Positions 9,501 to 18,320 of a stretch of DNA of 64,000 bases are shown one piece after another (position 1 is the stretch's first letter; each line of letters begins with the position of its first letter). Source of the DNA: Variovorax boronicumulans (lineage in GTDB: Bacteria; Pseudomonadota; Gammaproteobacteria; Burkholderiales; Burkholderiaceae_C); contig NZ_JARXVG010000009.1 in assembly GCF_029892485.1 (NCBI RefSeq), forward strand, positions 1-64,000, written 5' to 3'. Under the pieces are notes generated by a model. It searched no databases. It saw only the letters and a program-made list of their open reading frames with translations, and was not told the origin of the DNA. A program made the translations under genes and the position numbers.

Positions 9501-11527
9501 GCGGCGCGGGCAACGACACTTATGTGGTCGATGCCGCCGGCGACGTGGTTACCGAACTGGCCAACGAGGGCACGGACCTTGTTCAGAGTGCGATCACCTA
9601 CACGCTCGGAGCCGATGTCGAGAACCTGGCTTTGACCGGCGCAGCTGCGGTCAACGGCACGGGCAATGCGTTGAGCAACGTGCTCACCGGCAATGCAGCA
9701 AACAACACGCTGAGCGGCGCTGCGGGCGACGACACGCTCAACGGCGGCGCAGGGGTGGACACCTTGATCGGCGGCACAGGCAACGACACGTACTACGTCG
9801 ACAACGCAGGTGACGTGGTGACGGAACTCGCAGGCGAGGGCACCGACCGGGTATTGGCCACCGTCAGCTACACGCTGGGCGCCAATGCGGAAAACCTGAT
9901 CATCAACACCACGGCCGCAGTGAATGCCACGGGCAATGCCTTGGCCAACGTCCTGTACGCAGGCGCGGGTAACAATGTGATCGATGGCGCAGAAGGAGCG
10001 GATGCGCTGTCCTATGTGTATGCAGCGACCAGCGTGACGGTGAGCCTAGCTAGCACGGTGGCCCAGGTGACCGGCGGCTCAGGCACCGACACGATTCTGA
10101 ATATCGAGAATCTCGTCGGCAGCAACTACAACGACACGCTCACCGGCAACGCGACGGCGAACGTCCTCAATGGCGGCACCGGTGCAGACGCGATGATCGG
10201 CGCAGCAGGTAACGACACCTACTACATCGACAACGCCGGGGACGTCATCACCGAGCTGGCGAACGAAGGTACCGATTTCGCCTATACCTACGTCAACTAC
10301 ACACTTGCCGCCAATGTCGAGAGTGGCAGCATCGCGGCGACGACAGCAACGGATCTCACAGGCAACGCACTGGCCAACACGCTCTTTGCGGGCAGCGGCA
10401 ACAATGTGCTCAATGGCATGGATGGAATCGACACGGTCTCCTACGTCAACGTGACGTCGGGCGTGACGGCGAACCTGGGTGTTACAACAGCCCAGGCTAC
10501 CGGTGGCTCCGGCAGCGACACGCTGCTCAACATCGAGAACCTCACGGGCAGTGCCTTCAATGACACCCTCACCGGCGATGCGGGGGCCAATGTCCTGAGC
10601 GGCGGCGCAGGTGACGACACGCTGCAGGGCGCCGCGGGCAACGACATGCTGGATGGTGCGGCAGGGGCTGACGCGATGTCGGGTGGAATTGGCGACGACG
10701 TCTACAACGTGGACAACAGCGCCGACGTTGTGACCGAACTGACTAACGAGGGCGCCGACACCGTGCGCGCCACCATCAGCTACACGCTGGGTGCCAATGC
10801 GGAGAACCTGCTGATCAACACCACGGCTGCGGTCAACGCCACGGGCAATGCGTTGAACAATGTCTTGACAATTGGCGCTGGAAACAACGTGGTCAATGGC
10901 TTGGGCGGTGTCGACACAGCCTCCTACAGCTATGCCACTTCGGCAGTGACCGTGAACCTCGCGATCACGACCGCACAGGCGACCGGTGGCTCCGGCAGCG
11001 ACACGCTGCTGGGGGTCGAGAATCTCATTGGCAGTGCCTTCAACGACACTCTGACAGGTAACACCGCAAGCAATGTGCTGGATGGTGGTGCCGGCAACGA
11101 CACGCTGATTGGTGGCGCGGGAACTGATACGCTGACGGGCGGTGCAGGCAACGATATCTACCGGCTGGATCGAGGTTTTGGCCGCGATACGGTCGTGGAG
11201 AATGACGCAACCGCGGGCAATGCCGATGTGGCGCTTTTTGGCGCCGACATTGCTGCTGAGCAGTTGTGGTTCCGACAAGTGGGCAACGACCTGGAGGTCA
11301 GCGTGATTGGCGGCTCGGACCAATTTCTGATCGATGACTGGTATCTGGGCAGCCAGTATCGCGTCGAGCAGTTCAAGACCAACGGTGGCAAGTCCTTGCT
11401 GGACAGCCAGGTGCAGAACCTCGTGCAGGCGATGGCCGCCTTCTCGCCACCGTCGGCCGGGCAGACGACCTTGCCGTCAAACTACCAGACCAGCCTGGCG
11501 CCAACGCTGGCCGCCAGTTGGCAGTGA
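6518..11527 (+). CDS. Giant RTX protease, C-terminal calcium-binding repeat segment and secretion end (frame 3 of 3)
   Basis: About 1669 aa that continue the gene after the second apparent frameshift. It contains more than ten units of roughly 90-110 residues built from LTGNAxNNxLxGGAGNDTL and YVDNAGDVVTEL-type blocks, that is, hemolysin-type calcium-binding repeats. The last about 120 residues (AEQLWFRQVGNDLEVSV, then LIDDWY and QVQNLVQAMAAF) match the C-terminal domain that follows the repeats in many type I secreted proteins and probably carry the secretion signal. Neighbouring repeats are alike at the DNA level, so recombination or assembly collapse could change repeat number. Repaired across both junctions, the whole gene at 1357-11527 would encode about 3390 residues. 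Confidence 0.85.
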   Translation: MIVDFGTGNNAAAPETIALVGFGKLNFASLARTQVGADVRLDLGDGQSVLVRNRLVAQLGSAQLQFFASQAALQAWQQAGQGLSSGTSSNTVPEGTAGDDLLIGGDGNDTLLGNAGNDRLLGGAGVDTLDGGAGDDVLVLDGDQGRISYSTGLPGEGVRTGGVGADRFVVAPDGGGSPSMGFFSNDIGTSNLISDFELTVDKIDLSQFAWIKDFSQLKINKALNINGKFITRVLAQTPEGATVSVGLSAIEPTALNAAHFIFAGNAGATPLPVSKVSAVTVAGAAPLGITTPVAASAVQPLPIVGTGNNDVLTGDAGANTINGMAGADSMIGRTGDDTYIVDNAGDKVNELPGGGYDTVQSSVSYQLADDVEALLLAGAANLNATGNGQRNRLVGNAGNNRLDGGAEADSMAGGAGNDTYVVDNQLDTLLEDINAGIDTVHSSVSWTLGSNLENLTLTGVQDLNATGNELANVLTGNAGNNILDGAQGADAMAGGAGNDTYYIDSAADSVTEAANAGLDTLHASVNVTLSANVENAVLFGAAISATGNALDNTLIGNSLANVLLGGDGNDTLDGGTGADAMNGGAGDDVYFVDNAGDTITELAAGGRDTVVTEVTIDLTTLGAGQLEDAVLAGTANLNLTGNALDNVLTGNSGNNTLNGGAGNDTLIGGQGADTMIGGAGNDTYEVDSALDVVTELAAGGIDTVNTSVAVNLGTLGSGQVENASLTGIADLNLTGNALVNTLTGNNAANVLDGGAGADILTGGAGNDTYVVDVAGDVVTEQANEGTDLVQSLISYTLGANVENLTLTGTAAINGTGNELNNVLTGNAANNTLIGGAGNDTLNGAAGVDTMTGGAGSDFYYVDNAADVVTELVNEGIDTVATNISYTLGANVENLTINTAAAVNGTGNTLNNVISIGAGDNVVNGREGIDTASYRLATSAVTVSLAVTTAQATGGSGSDTLLNIENLTGSAYNDKLTGDATANVLDGGAGADTLIGGAGNDTYVVDAAGDVVTELANEGTDLVQSAITYTLGADVENLALTGAAAVNGTGNALSNVLTGNAANNTLSGAAGDDTLNGGAGVDTLIGGTGNDTYYVDNAGDVVTELAGEGTDRVLATVSYTLGANAENLIINTTAAVNATGNALANVLYAGAGNNVIDGAEGADALSYVYAATSVTVSLASTVAQVTGGSGTDTILNIENLVGSNYNDTLTGNATANVLNGGTGADAMIGAAGNDTYYIDNAGDVITELANEGTDFAYTYVNYTLAANVESGSIAATTATDLTGNALANTLFAGSGNNVLNGMDGIDTVSYVNVTSGVTANLGVTTAQATGGSGSDTLLNIENLTGSAFNDTLTGDAGANVLSGGAGDDTLQGAAGNDMLDGAAGADAMSGGIGDDVYNVDNSADVVTELTNEGADTVRATISYTLGANAENLLINTTAAVNATGNALNNVLTIGAGNNVVNGLGGVDTASYSYATSAVTVNLAITTAQATGGSGSDTLLGVENLIGSAFNDTLTGNTASNVLDGGAGNDTLIGGAGTDTLTGGAGNDIYRLDRGFGRDTVVENDATAGNADVALFGADIAAEQLWFRQVGNDLEVSVIGGSDQFLIDDWYLGSQYRVEQFKTNGGKSLLDSQVQNLVQAMAAFSPPSAGQTTLPSNYQTSLAPTLAASWQ
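7430..11160 (+). repeat. Tandem in-frame RTX repeat block
   Basis: Coding repeats with a period of about 270-340 bases. Near-identical stretches occur at about 9371-9423 and 10505-10551 (encoding GSGSDTLLNIENLTGSA), with diverged copies near 10070 and 10990. The blocks differ mostly at third positions, showing old duplication with purifying selection on the protein. Confidence 0.8.
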
Positions 11528-11712
11528 AAGGCAGGCGACTCGCACGCGCCTGACCTTGCGGTGCGGCTCTGCCATGTCGCCTGTCGCGCGACATGGCATT
11601 GCCGTCACGGCAACGACATATATCCCCGCAATGATCCGGCGCTCGCTGCAAACCAACACCAAGACTGGCGCGAGCGAATACGGACCTACAGAAGCACAAC
11701 GGGGGATCTCCA

Positions 11713-12920
11713 ATGCAATCACTTTCTTTCTCCAGGACAACCCTGGCGGCTTGCGCATGCGCGCTCATGAGCGCGTGCGGCGGCGGCGGGGGAGGCGGCC
11801 TGTCGTTCCCGCCGCTGGCACCGGTGCCCGCACCCGCACCACCACCCGCGCCCGCACCACCGCCCGTGCAGCAAGCGCCTTCCGCCCTCGTCATCGGTCA
11901 TCGCGGCGAGCCGGCCCTGCGACCCGAGCACACGCTGGCCTCGTACCAGCAGGCCATCGACGACGGCGCCGACTTCATCGAACCCGACCTCGTGCCGACC
12001 AAGGACGGCGAACTGGTCGCCCGTCACGAGAATGCCATCGCCATCGTCGATGCCAACGCAACGTGCTCGAGGCCACCACCAACGTGGCCGAAGTTCCGAA
12101 GTTCGCCAGCCGCAAGGCCACCAAGGTGATCGACGGCCGCTCGGTCACCGGCTGGTTCACCGAGGACTTCACGCTGGCCGAGCTCCGCGAGCTGAGGGCC
12201 CGCGAGCGCATTCCGAAGCAGCGCCCCGCCAACGTGTCGTACAACGACCAGTTCCTGGTGCCCACGCTCGAGGAGGTGATCCAGCTGGCCAAGTCGCAGT
12301 CCGAGGCCAAGGGCCGCACGATCGGCATTTATCCGGAAACCAAGCACCCGACCTACTTCCGCTCCATCGGCCTGCCGCTGGAGAACAAGCTGCTCGACAC
12401 GCTGCAGAAGCATGGCCTGAACAAGGCCGAGGCGCCGGTGTTCGTGCAGTCCTTCGAGACGGGCAACCTGAAGGACGTGCGCCTGAAGAGCACGGTGAAG
12501 ATCGTCCAGCTCATCGGCGGCTCGGGTGCGCCCTATGACCTGGTGGCGCTGGGCGACAAGCGCACCTACGCCGACCTCGTGACGCCCGCCGGCCTGGCCG
12601 AGATTGCGACCTATGCGCAGGGCATCGGCCCGGACAAGTCGCGCGTGATTCCGGTGGCCGACGGCAAGCTCGCCACGCCGACCACACTGGTGAAGGACGC
12701 GCACGATAAGAAGCTGCTGGTCCACATCTATACGATCCGGCCCGAGAACGGCTTCCTGCCGGACAGCCTGAAGAAGGAGCCGAAGGCCGATCCGGTCGTG
12801 CTCGGTGACACTGCGGCGGAGATCAAGGCTTTTCTCGACGCGGGCGTCGATGGCCTTTTTGCCGACAGTTCCGCGACGGCGGTGCCGGTGGTGAAGGCCT
12901 ACAGCGCGGCGAAGCGCTAA
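11713..12920 (+). pseudogene. Glycerophosphodiester phosphodiesterase lipoprotein, single-base frameshift
   Basis: The N-terminal part is read in one frame from the ATG at 11713: a lipoprotein signal ending LMSAC with Cys at about residue 22, a Gly run and a Pro/Ala-rich linker, then VIGHRGEPALRPEHTL and FIEPDLVPTKDGELVARHE, the GDPD active-site region. From about 12057 the homologous protein continues in another frame (NVLEATTNVAEVPKFASRK onward) to the stop at 12920. Inserting one G near 12057 (GCC AAC GGC AAC) restores a 402-residue protein. The family hydrolyses glycerophosphodiesters to glycerol-3-phosphate and an alcohol; a lipid anchor would place it at the outer membrane or periplasm. 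The break is probably a sequence error, as in four other places in this window. Confidence 0.82.
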
Positions 12921-12931
12921 AGCTCGCAGCG

Positions 12932-12956
12932 GCGCGGGCGGCGGTGCCGCCCGCGC
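12932..12956. terminator. GC-rich hairpin between convergent genes
   Basis: A perfect 11-bp inverted repeat (GCGCGGGCGGC / GCCGCCCGCGC) with a 3-base loop lies 11 bases after the phosphodiesterase stop and 20 bases from the end of the convergent hydrolase gene. There is no clear T-tract, so its role as a two-way terminator is inferred from position. Confidence 0.5.
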
Positions 12957-12976
12957 GCTGATCACTCGCTCGTCGC

Positions 12977-14503
12977 TCAGGGTGGGCAGGGGCGTGCCAG
13001 TGCGGCGTTCGGACGCGTCAGCTTGCTCGTGCCGCTTTCATCTAGCGCGCTCAGCGGCCGCGTGAACGTGCATCCGTAGGTAGGCGCCGCCACCGTCGCG
13101 GCCGTGACCACGTCGTCGCCCGCCGGCTTCACGCCGTCGCGCTCCCACTTGATCATGGCGTCGAAGGCCTCGACCTGCTCGGTGACGGTGAAGTCGCAAT
13201 GCGTGATCCCGCGAACCGCGCGCTGCACCAGCCAGCCGCTGTTGCCCTTGGCAGCCACGCGCTTGTTGTAGATCTGTTCCATGCTGAAGGGCACGTACAG
13301 GTCGCCCAGCGTGTGCAGCGTGACGACCGGGATCTTGAACTCGCCGTTGGCCTTGGGAATCCAGCGCAGCCCGTCGGTGCGCAGGCGGTTGGCGTCGGTG
13401 GCCGCGGTGAGCTTGATCACCGCACCGTTCAGCGCCGTCGAGCCCGGCACGTCGCCATCGATGGTGTAGGTGAAGCGGTTGGTGTCCAGGGTGTTCTTGT
13501 TCAGGATGCCTGTGACGGTGCCGTCGCTGCCGAACACGCCCCACACGGCGGCGAAGGAGCCGCCTGATTTGAAGCCCAGGTCGAACATCGGGCGTTCGCC
13601 CCCCGTCAGGTTCTTCACTACCGTGGCGTACTTGGCGCCGGTCGGCGTGGTGGTGATGTCGGGCGGTAACGTCGTGAAGTTGGAGAACAGCGTGCCGCCG
13701 ACCTGCATCGCGATGTCCGACCAGTTGGGTGTCGGGTACTTCGGCAGGCCCGCCAGCGCCTGCGCCGTGACCTGCGCGCCGGCGAAGTAGTCGAACAGTT
13801 CCGTGTCGCCGACCACGCCGCACATGGGCACGGCGCCGTTGTACTTCACCTTGTGGTTGGCGGTCGCGAAGGCCTCGTCCTCGATCGCCGCCGCGGTGAT
13901 GTGCCCGCCCATCGAATGGCCGGTGATGTAGATCTTCGACGGCGCGGCCAGATCGCGGCCGTTGGCCTTGGCGATCTTGTTGAACTCCAGCGCCAGCGCG
14001 TTGGTGTCTTCCACCCCTACGCGCACGTCGTAGAAGTTCTTGCTGTAGCTCGATGCGGCCCAGGCGTAGCCGTTCTGGATCAGGAAGCGGCGGATCGACG
14101 GGTCACTCACCGACAGCACGTTGGTTTCGCCGGCATAGCCGTGTGCATACATCACGAGCTTGCCGTTCCAGGCGGCCGGCACTTCGACGTGGTATTGGGC
14201 GCCGCCCAGCATGCCGGCCCAGCGGCTGGTGGTGGCGTTGTCGATCGCGTCGCTGGCGTCGGCCTTGAGCGCTGCGAACGTGGTGGCCGAGGGGTCGGCG
14301 GGCGCGAAGGAATTGCGGGTGTCCTGCACGCGCGTTTCCTCGGGGGCTGGCGGCGGTGCGGGTGGAGGCGGCGCTGGGGGCGCGGGCGCCGGAGCCGGCG
14401 GCAGCGGCGTGAAGGCAAAACCGTTTCCACCGCCACCACCGCCGCAGGATGCGACGGCGAGGCTGGCTGCGAGGGCAAGGAGTGTCAGGCGCGCGGAATG
14501 CAT
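12977..14503 (-). CDS. Alpha/beta hydrolase lipoprotein (tannase/esterase-like)
   Basis: 508 aa. The N-terminus is a lipoprotein signal ending in VASC followed by six Gly and a Pro/Ala-rich linker of about 30 residues, the same leader style as the phosphodiesterase that faces it tail to tail. The catalytic part shows KLVMYAHGYAGE (oxyanion region) and the nucleophile elbow YITGHSMGGH, typical of serine hydrolases; a late His in GITHCDF could complete the triad. Cysteines late in the sequence may form disulfides outside the cytoplasm. The substrate cannot be read from the sequence: extracellular esterase, depolymerase or peptidase are all possible. Confidence 0.72.
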   Translation of the reverse strand: MHSARLTLLALAASLAVASCGGGGGGNGFAFTPLPPAPAPAPPAPPPPAPPPAPEETRVQDTRNSFAPADPSATTFAALKADASDAIDNATTSRWAGMLGGAQYHVEVPAAWNGKLVMYAHGYAGETNVLSVSDPSIRRFLIQNGYAWAASSYSKNFYDVRVGVEDTNALALEFNKIAKANGRDLAAPSKIYITGHSMGGHITAAAIEDEAFATANHKVKYNGAVPMCGVVGDTELFDYFAGAQVTAQALAGLPKYPTPNWSDIAMQVGGTLFSNFTTLPPDITTTPTGAKYATVVKNLTGGERPMFDLGFKSGGSFAAVWGVFGSDGTVTGILNKNTLDTNRFTYTIDGDVPGSTALNGAVIKLTAATDANRLRTDGLRWIPKANGEFKIPVVTLHTLGDLYVPFSMEQIYNKRVAAKGNSGWLVQRAVRGITHCDFTVTEQVEAFDAMIKWERDGVKPAGDDVVTAATVAAPTYGCTFTRPLSALDESGTSKLTRPNAALARPCPP

Positions 14504-14700
14504 GGGTTGTCTCTCTCCGTTTTTATGGATTCTTGGTTGGGAAGATCACCGGTGCAGCGACACGCGGGTCGCCATGAAGAACGACCGTGCTATTTCACTG
14601 ACCGGCGGCGCAGCGTAGGGGCGATGCCGGGCGCATCGGCCCGGGCTTTCCCGTAGCTGCTATCTCCTGCGCGACACCGGCATGGAACCCCGGGGAGAGA

Positions 14701-15600
14701 TCAGCCCTTGCGGCGGGTGACGACCACCGTGGCGTCCAGGCCCTCATACGCCTCGGCGTCCCCATACCAGCTGCCCGAGATCGGCGCGGCCTGTGCCGGG
14801 TCGCGCGTGACGCCCACGCGGATGAGTTGTCCACTGCCCATCAGGTTGTTGGTCGGATCGAACGCCAGCCAGCCGATGCCCGGCAGGTACGCCTGCAGCC
14901 AGGCATGCGTGGTGCCGGCGCCCGTCATCGATTCGCCCGGGGACTGCGCGGCGCGGTCGAGCGCGGCGTCGTAGAGGTAGCCCGAGACGAAGCGGGTGGC
15001 GATGCCCAGGCGCCGCGCGGCTTCCATCATCAGCAGCGCGTAGTCGCGGCAACTGCCGCTGCCCAGCGCCAGCGTGGCCAGCGGCGTTTGCGTGCCTTCC
15101 TCGTCGCGCGCCTTGTATTCGAGGCTCTGCCCGATGTGCGCGTTCATGCGCGTGAGCACTTCGCGCGTGTTGTTGGGCTTGTCGCTGTGCAGGAACTGAT
15201 GCGCCCAGCGGATCAGCGTGCCACTGGCATCGTCTTCGTGGTGCGGGCGCAGGTAGTGCTCCAGGTCCAGGCGCTCCTGCACCGAGTAGGCGAAGGGCAG
15301 GAACTCGGCGGCCGGGTCGAGCGCGAGCTGGTCTTGCTGGGCCGGCACATGCTCGATGGTGAACGAGCACACGATGCGCAGCTCGGTCGCTTCTCCCATC
15401 GGCTGCACCAGCGCGACGGAGTTGGAATGCGGGTCTTGAATGAGCCGCGTGAAGGCCTGGGGGCTCACCTGCAGGTCGGTGGCGAGCACCCGCAGGTCGT
15501 GGCTGTCGCGGGGCCGGAACATCACCCGGTGCAAACCGAAGGTGACCGGCTTGTTGTAGCGGTAGATGGTGGTGTGTGTGATGTCGTACTGGATGGCCAT
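14701..15600 (-). CDS. Transglutaminase-like cysteine protease family protein
   Basis: 299 aa. It has the bacterial transglutaminase-like N-terminal domain (IQYDITHTTIYRYNKPVTFG, then FRPRDSHDLRV) and the catalytic core with Cys in GSGSCRDYALLM, His in THAWLQAYLPG and Asp in GWLAFDPTNN. This Cys-His-Asp set fits a papain-like fold that cuts or modifies peptides in the cytoplasm; exact substrates are generally unknown for this group. The start is ATG at 15600 and it stands alone on this strand, with a divergent gene beginning at 15714. Confidence 0.85.
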   Translation of the reverse strand: MAIQYDITHTTIYRYNKPVTFGLHRVMFRPRDSHDLRVLATDLQVSPQAFTRLIQDPHSNSVALVQPMGEATELRIVCSFTIEHVPAQQDQLALDPAAEFLPFAYSVQERLDLEHYLRPHHEDDASGTLIRWAHQFLHSDKPNNTREVLTRMNAHIGQSLEYKARDEEGTQTPLATLALGSGSCRDYALLMMEAARRLGIATRFVSGYLYDAALDRAAQSPGESMTGAGTTHAWLQAYLPGIGWLAFDPTNNLMGSGQLIRVGVTRDPAQAAPISGSWYGDAEAYEGLDATVVVTRRKG

Positions 15601-15713
15601 GCGGCATTTTCACGCGTTCGCGGGGTGCGCAGGGGCCTGTTCTTGTGGGCGGATGCCGCAGAATCGGCGCCCGCTCGCGCTTCGAGCGAGCTTTCAAGGG
15701 GATTCCGGCCACC

Positions 15714-16055
15714 ATGTACTCCGCCACCTTCATCTTCGCCAAGAAGCAGTTCGACGACGAATTCCATCGCCTCGACCAGACCATCGCCGCGGCCGCGAAA
15801 TCGCTGCCCGGCTACCTGGGTGAAGAGACCTGGGAGAACACGGGCAACGGGCTGGTGTCGAACGTCTACTACTGGGACTCGCTCGACAGCCTGCAGGCGC
15901 TGATCCGCCATCCGGCGCACCAGGAGGCCAAGGCGGCGCAGGCGAACTGGCTGGACGGCTACAAGGTGGTGATCTCCGAAGTGGTGCGCACCTACGGGGA
16001 CAGCCGGATCGACCACCTGCTGGCGCCGTCGCCACCCGGCGCGACGCTCTCCTAG
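15714..16055 (+). CDS. Antibiotic biosynthesis monooxygenase-fold (ABM-like) protein
   Basis: 113 aa. I chose the ATG at 15714 because the protein then begins MYSATFIFAKKQFDDEF, the start of a dimeric alpha/beta-barrel domain. Features such as LPGYLGEETWEN and VYYWDSLDSLQALIRHPAH match the family of small proteins annotated as ABM or heme-degrading-like enzymes, where the conserved Trp and His often line the pocket. Function is unassigned; it may act on small aromatic or heme-like ligands. Its 3' end overlaps the convergent mnmC gene by four bases. Confidence 0.7.
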   Translation: MYSATFIFAKKQFDDEFHRLDQTIAAAAKSLPGYLGEETWENTGNGLVSNVYYWDSLDSLQALIRHPAHQEAKAAQANWLDGYKVVISEVVRTYGDSRIDHLLAPSPPGATLS

Positions 16056-17893
16056 AGCCGCTGAGTCCCGAGCGCCTTCGCCAGCGTGGCCGGCAACGGC
16101 AGAGGCTCGCCATGCCACTGCGCGGCCAGCAGTTCGGCGCACAGGGCCGCGAAGCTGAGGCCGCGCGAGCCCAATGCGGTGCAGGCCCAGAGTCCGCCCG
16201 CAGGTTCTTCGTCCAACGGGCCAACCAGCGGCCGCCGGTCGCCCGAGGCGCAGCGCACACCGACCCAGGTGTTGACCTCGCCGCGCTCGAAGGCCGGCGC
16301 CAATGCGGCGGCGGCAGCGGGATGCAGCCGGGTGAGGCGTTCACGGTTCGAGGCGTTGTCGTCGGTGTTCGGGGCGAGGTCGGTGCTGTCGCGGTCGAAG
16401 GTGGCGCCTGCGAGCCAGAGCAGGGCGCCTTCGGCATCGGGCACGTGGGCGATCAGGTGGCCGTCGCCGTTGAGCGGCGTGGCCGGAAGGGCGCGGTCGT
16501 TGGCGTGGCCCCACGCGACCTGGCCGCGCACCGGCTGCAGCGGCAGGCCCGGAGCGAAGCGGCCTGATTCGAAGCCTACGGCGACGACCACGCGGTCTGC
16601 TGCGATCAGCAATTGATCCGCTGCATCGAACAACTGCCAGCCGCCGGCGTTTCGCGCTGCTCGCGCCACCGAGGCATTGCCGCGGAATTCGACACCCGGC
16701 TGACGCAGCCAGGCCTCGATCAACCGCGATGGGCGTACCCAGCCGGCACGGGCGTGCCAGATCGCAGGCGCGTCGGCAGGCAGGCCGGCTGCAGCCAGTT
16801 GATCGGAACTCGCAGGCCAGGATTCGTTCGGGCCGCTGTCGTTCCAGCCGGCAGGCACGCGCGTATCGCCTTCGGGCCGTCGTTCCAGCACGCCGCTGGC
16901 GCGCCAGTCGCGGCCTTCTTCCAGCAGTCGTTCCAGTTCGAGCCAGGTGGCACGGATGCCCGCTCGCGTGAGGCGCGAGAGCAGGGCGTCGTCAGGCGAC
17001 ACATGGGGCGCCAGCACGCCGACCGGCAGGCCCGACGCGCCCGAGGCAGGACGCGAGGCCGCATCGAGCACCGTCACCCGCCACCCGCGCCGCGCGAGGC
17101 TCGCAGCCACAGCCGCACCCGCGAGCCCGGCGCCGATCACGGCACAGCGCCCCGGTGCCTCGATCCGCGCGGGCGCTGGCCCGCGTCTTCGCACCGTCCA
17201 GGCCGGCGCGAAGGCGCCGCCGAGGCAGTCGCAGTTGGGCGGCAGGCCTTGGCGCATTTCGAGCTGGAAGCCGTTCTGCAAGAGCGCATCCCGCACCGCA
17301 CGTGCGCAGGTCCAGGTGGCGAAGCCTGTGCCTTGGCGGGCGAATCGCGACACCGCCTTCAGCGTGTCGGGCGACCACATCACGGGGTTCTGCTGCGGGG
17401 TGAAGCCATCGAGAAAAAGGCTGTCGGCCTCGAAGCGCTGGGCGCGCAGCATGGCCTGCACGTCGCCGATGCACAGCGTGAGCAGGACGCGGCCCTCGTC
17501 GAACGCGAGCCGGTGAAAGCCCGGCAGCAGCCCGTGCCACTGCCCGACCAGCTCCTGGGCGAGCGACGCCAGTTCCGGATACGCCTCGGCAGCCTGCAAG
17601 AGATCGCCGGCCCCGACCGGATGTGCCTCGACCGAGACGAAGTGCAGCAGCCGCGGCCGGTTCGCATCCGAACGCCACGCCTGCCAGGTTGTCAGGAAAT
17701 TGAGGCCCAGCCCGAAGCCGGTTTCGAGAATCCGCCATTGCGGCTGCCGGGCCCAGGCTTGCGGCAGGCCGCAACCGCCCAGGAACACATGGCGAGCCTG
17801 CGCCAGTGCCCCGGTTTCGGTGTGATAGAGGTCGTCGAAGCGTTCGCTGCGAGGGACGCCGTCGGCGCGCCAGGCCACTGGCTCAGCGGTCAC
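16052..17893 (-). CDS. mnmC: Bifunctional tRNA 5-methylaminomethyl-2-thiouridine enzyme MnmC
   Basis: 613 aa. The N-terminal about 235 residues form an AdoMet methyltransferase (ILETGFGLGLNFL motif at about 55-67; LFLDGFTPQQNPVMW). The C-terminal part from about residue 250 is an FAD-dependent oxidoreductase with the Rossmann motif VIGAGLAGAAVAASLARRG. In the family the oxidase removes the carboxymethyl group of cmnm5s2U34 and the methyltransferase forms mnm5s2U34 in tRNA wobble positions. Both halves and their order match the full-length enzyme. It is followed on the opposite coding order by yggX, 13 bases upstream, so the two may be co-transcribed. Confidence 0.93.
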   Translation of the reverse strand: MTAEPVAWRADGVPRSERFDDLYHTETGALAQARHVFLGGCGLPQAWARQPQWRILETGFGLGLNFLTTWQAWRSDANRPRLLHFVSVEAHPVGAGDLLQAAEAYPELASLAQELVGQWHGLLPGFHRLAFDEGRVLLTLCIGDVQAMLRAQRFEADSLFLDGFTPQQNPVMWSPDTLKAVSRFARQGTGFATWTCARAVRDALLQNGFQLEMRQGLPPNCDCLGGAFAPAWTVRRRGPAPARIEAPGRCAVIGAGLAGAAVAASLARRGWRVTVLDAASRPASGASGLPVGVLAPHVSPDDALLSRLTRAGIRATWLELERLLEEGRDWRASGVLERRPEGDTRVPAGWNDSGPNESWPASSDQLAAAGLPADAPAIWHARAGWVRPSRLIEAWLRQPGVEFRGNASVARAARNAGGWQLFDAADQLLIAADRVVVAVGFESGRFAPGLPLQPVRGQVAWGHANDRALPATPLNGDGHLIAHVPDAEGALLWLAGATFDRDSTDLAPNTDDNASNRERLTRLHPAAAAALAPAFERGEVNTWVGVRCASGDRRPLVGPLDEEPAGGLWACTALGSRGLSFAALCAELLAAQWHGEPLPLPATLAKALGTQRL

Positions 17894-17906
17894 GGCGAGG
17901 TGGGAG

Positions 17907-18182
17907 TCAGGCGGCGGGTGGGGGAACGTAGCCTTGCGCCACGTCGGCGCCTTCGCCGAAGAAATGCTTTTCCATCTGCCGCGCCAGGTACTGGCGGGCG
18001 CGCAGATCGGCCAGGTTCAGCCGGTTTTCATTGACCAACATGGTCTGCTGCTTGAGCCAGGCGGCCCAGGCTTCCTTGCTGACGTTTTCCCACAGGCGTT
18101 TGCCCAGGTCGCCGGGATAGGGCGGGAAGTCGAGCCCTTCGGCCTCTTTGCCGAGCTTGATGCACTGAACCATGCGAGCCAT
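17907..18182 (-). CDS. yggX: Fe(2+)-trafficking protein YggX
   Basis: 91 aa, the normal length. It begins MARMVQCIKLGKEAEGLDF with the conserved Cys at residue 7, and continues with PYPGDLGKRLWENVSKEAW and MLVNENRLNLADLRARQYL, which are the family signature. YggX protects iron-sulfur proteins from oxidative damage and may handle labile iron in the cytoplasm. It lies just upstream of mnmC on the same strand. Confidence 0.95.
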   Translation of the reverse strand: MARMVQCIKLGKEAEGLDFPPYPGDLGKRLWENVSKEAWAAWLKQQTMLVNENRLNLADLRARQYLARQMEKHFFGEGADVAQGYVPPPAA

Positions 18183-18320
18183 TTTTTGCCTCTTGGGTGG
18201 GGTAAGCGTGTCGCTTAGTTGATTTAGCTATTTAGAACTGAAAACTTGGTCGTTCCAGTTTCTATATGTCGTATTGAGAATACGCAGCTTCATTGATATG
18301 CCTTTTTAGAGCAAGACACC
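18183..18320. promoter_or_regulatory. Divergent AT-rich promoter region before the sulfur island
   Basis: A 138-base intergenic stretch between yggX and the sulfate-binding protein gene is clearly richer in A/T than its flanks, with runs such as GATTTAGCTATTTAGAAC. It must hold the promoters for both directions. Sulfur-responsive LysR regulators (CysB/Cbl type) bind A/T-rich sites in such places, but no site can be assigned with confidence from sequence alone. Confidence 0.35.

Noticed and set aside
7430..11160. CRISPR-like or minisatellite array
   Set aside because: The repeats are coding, in frame, of variable length and match calcium-binding RTX units.
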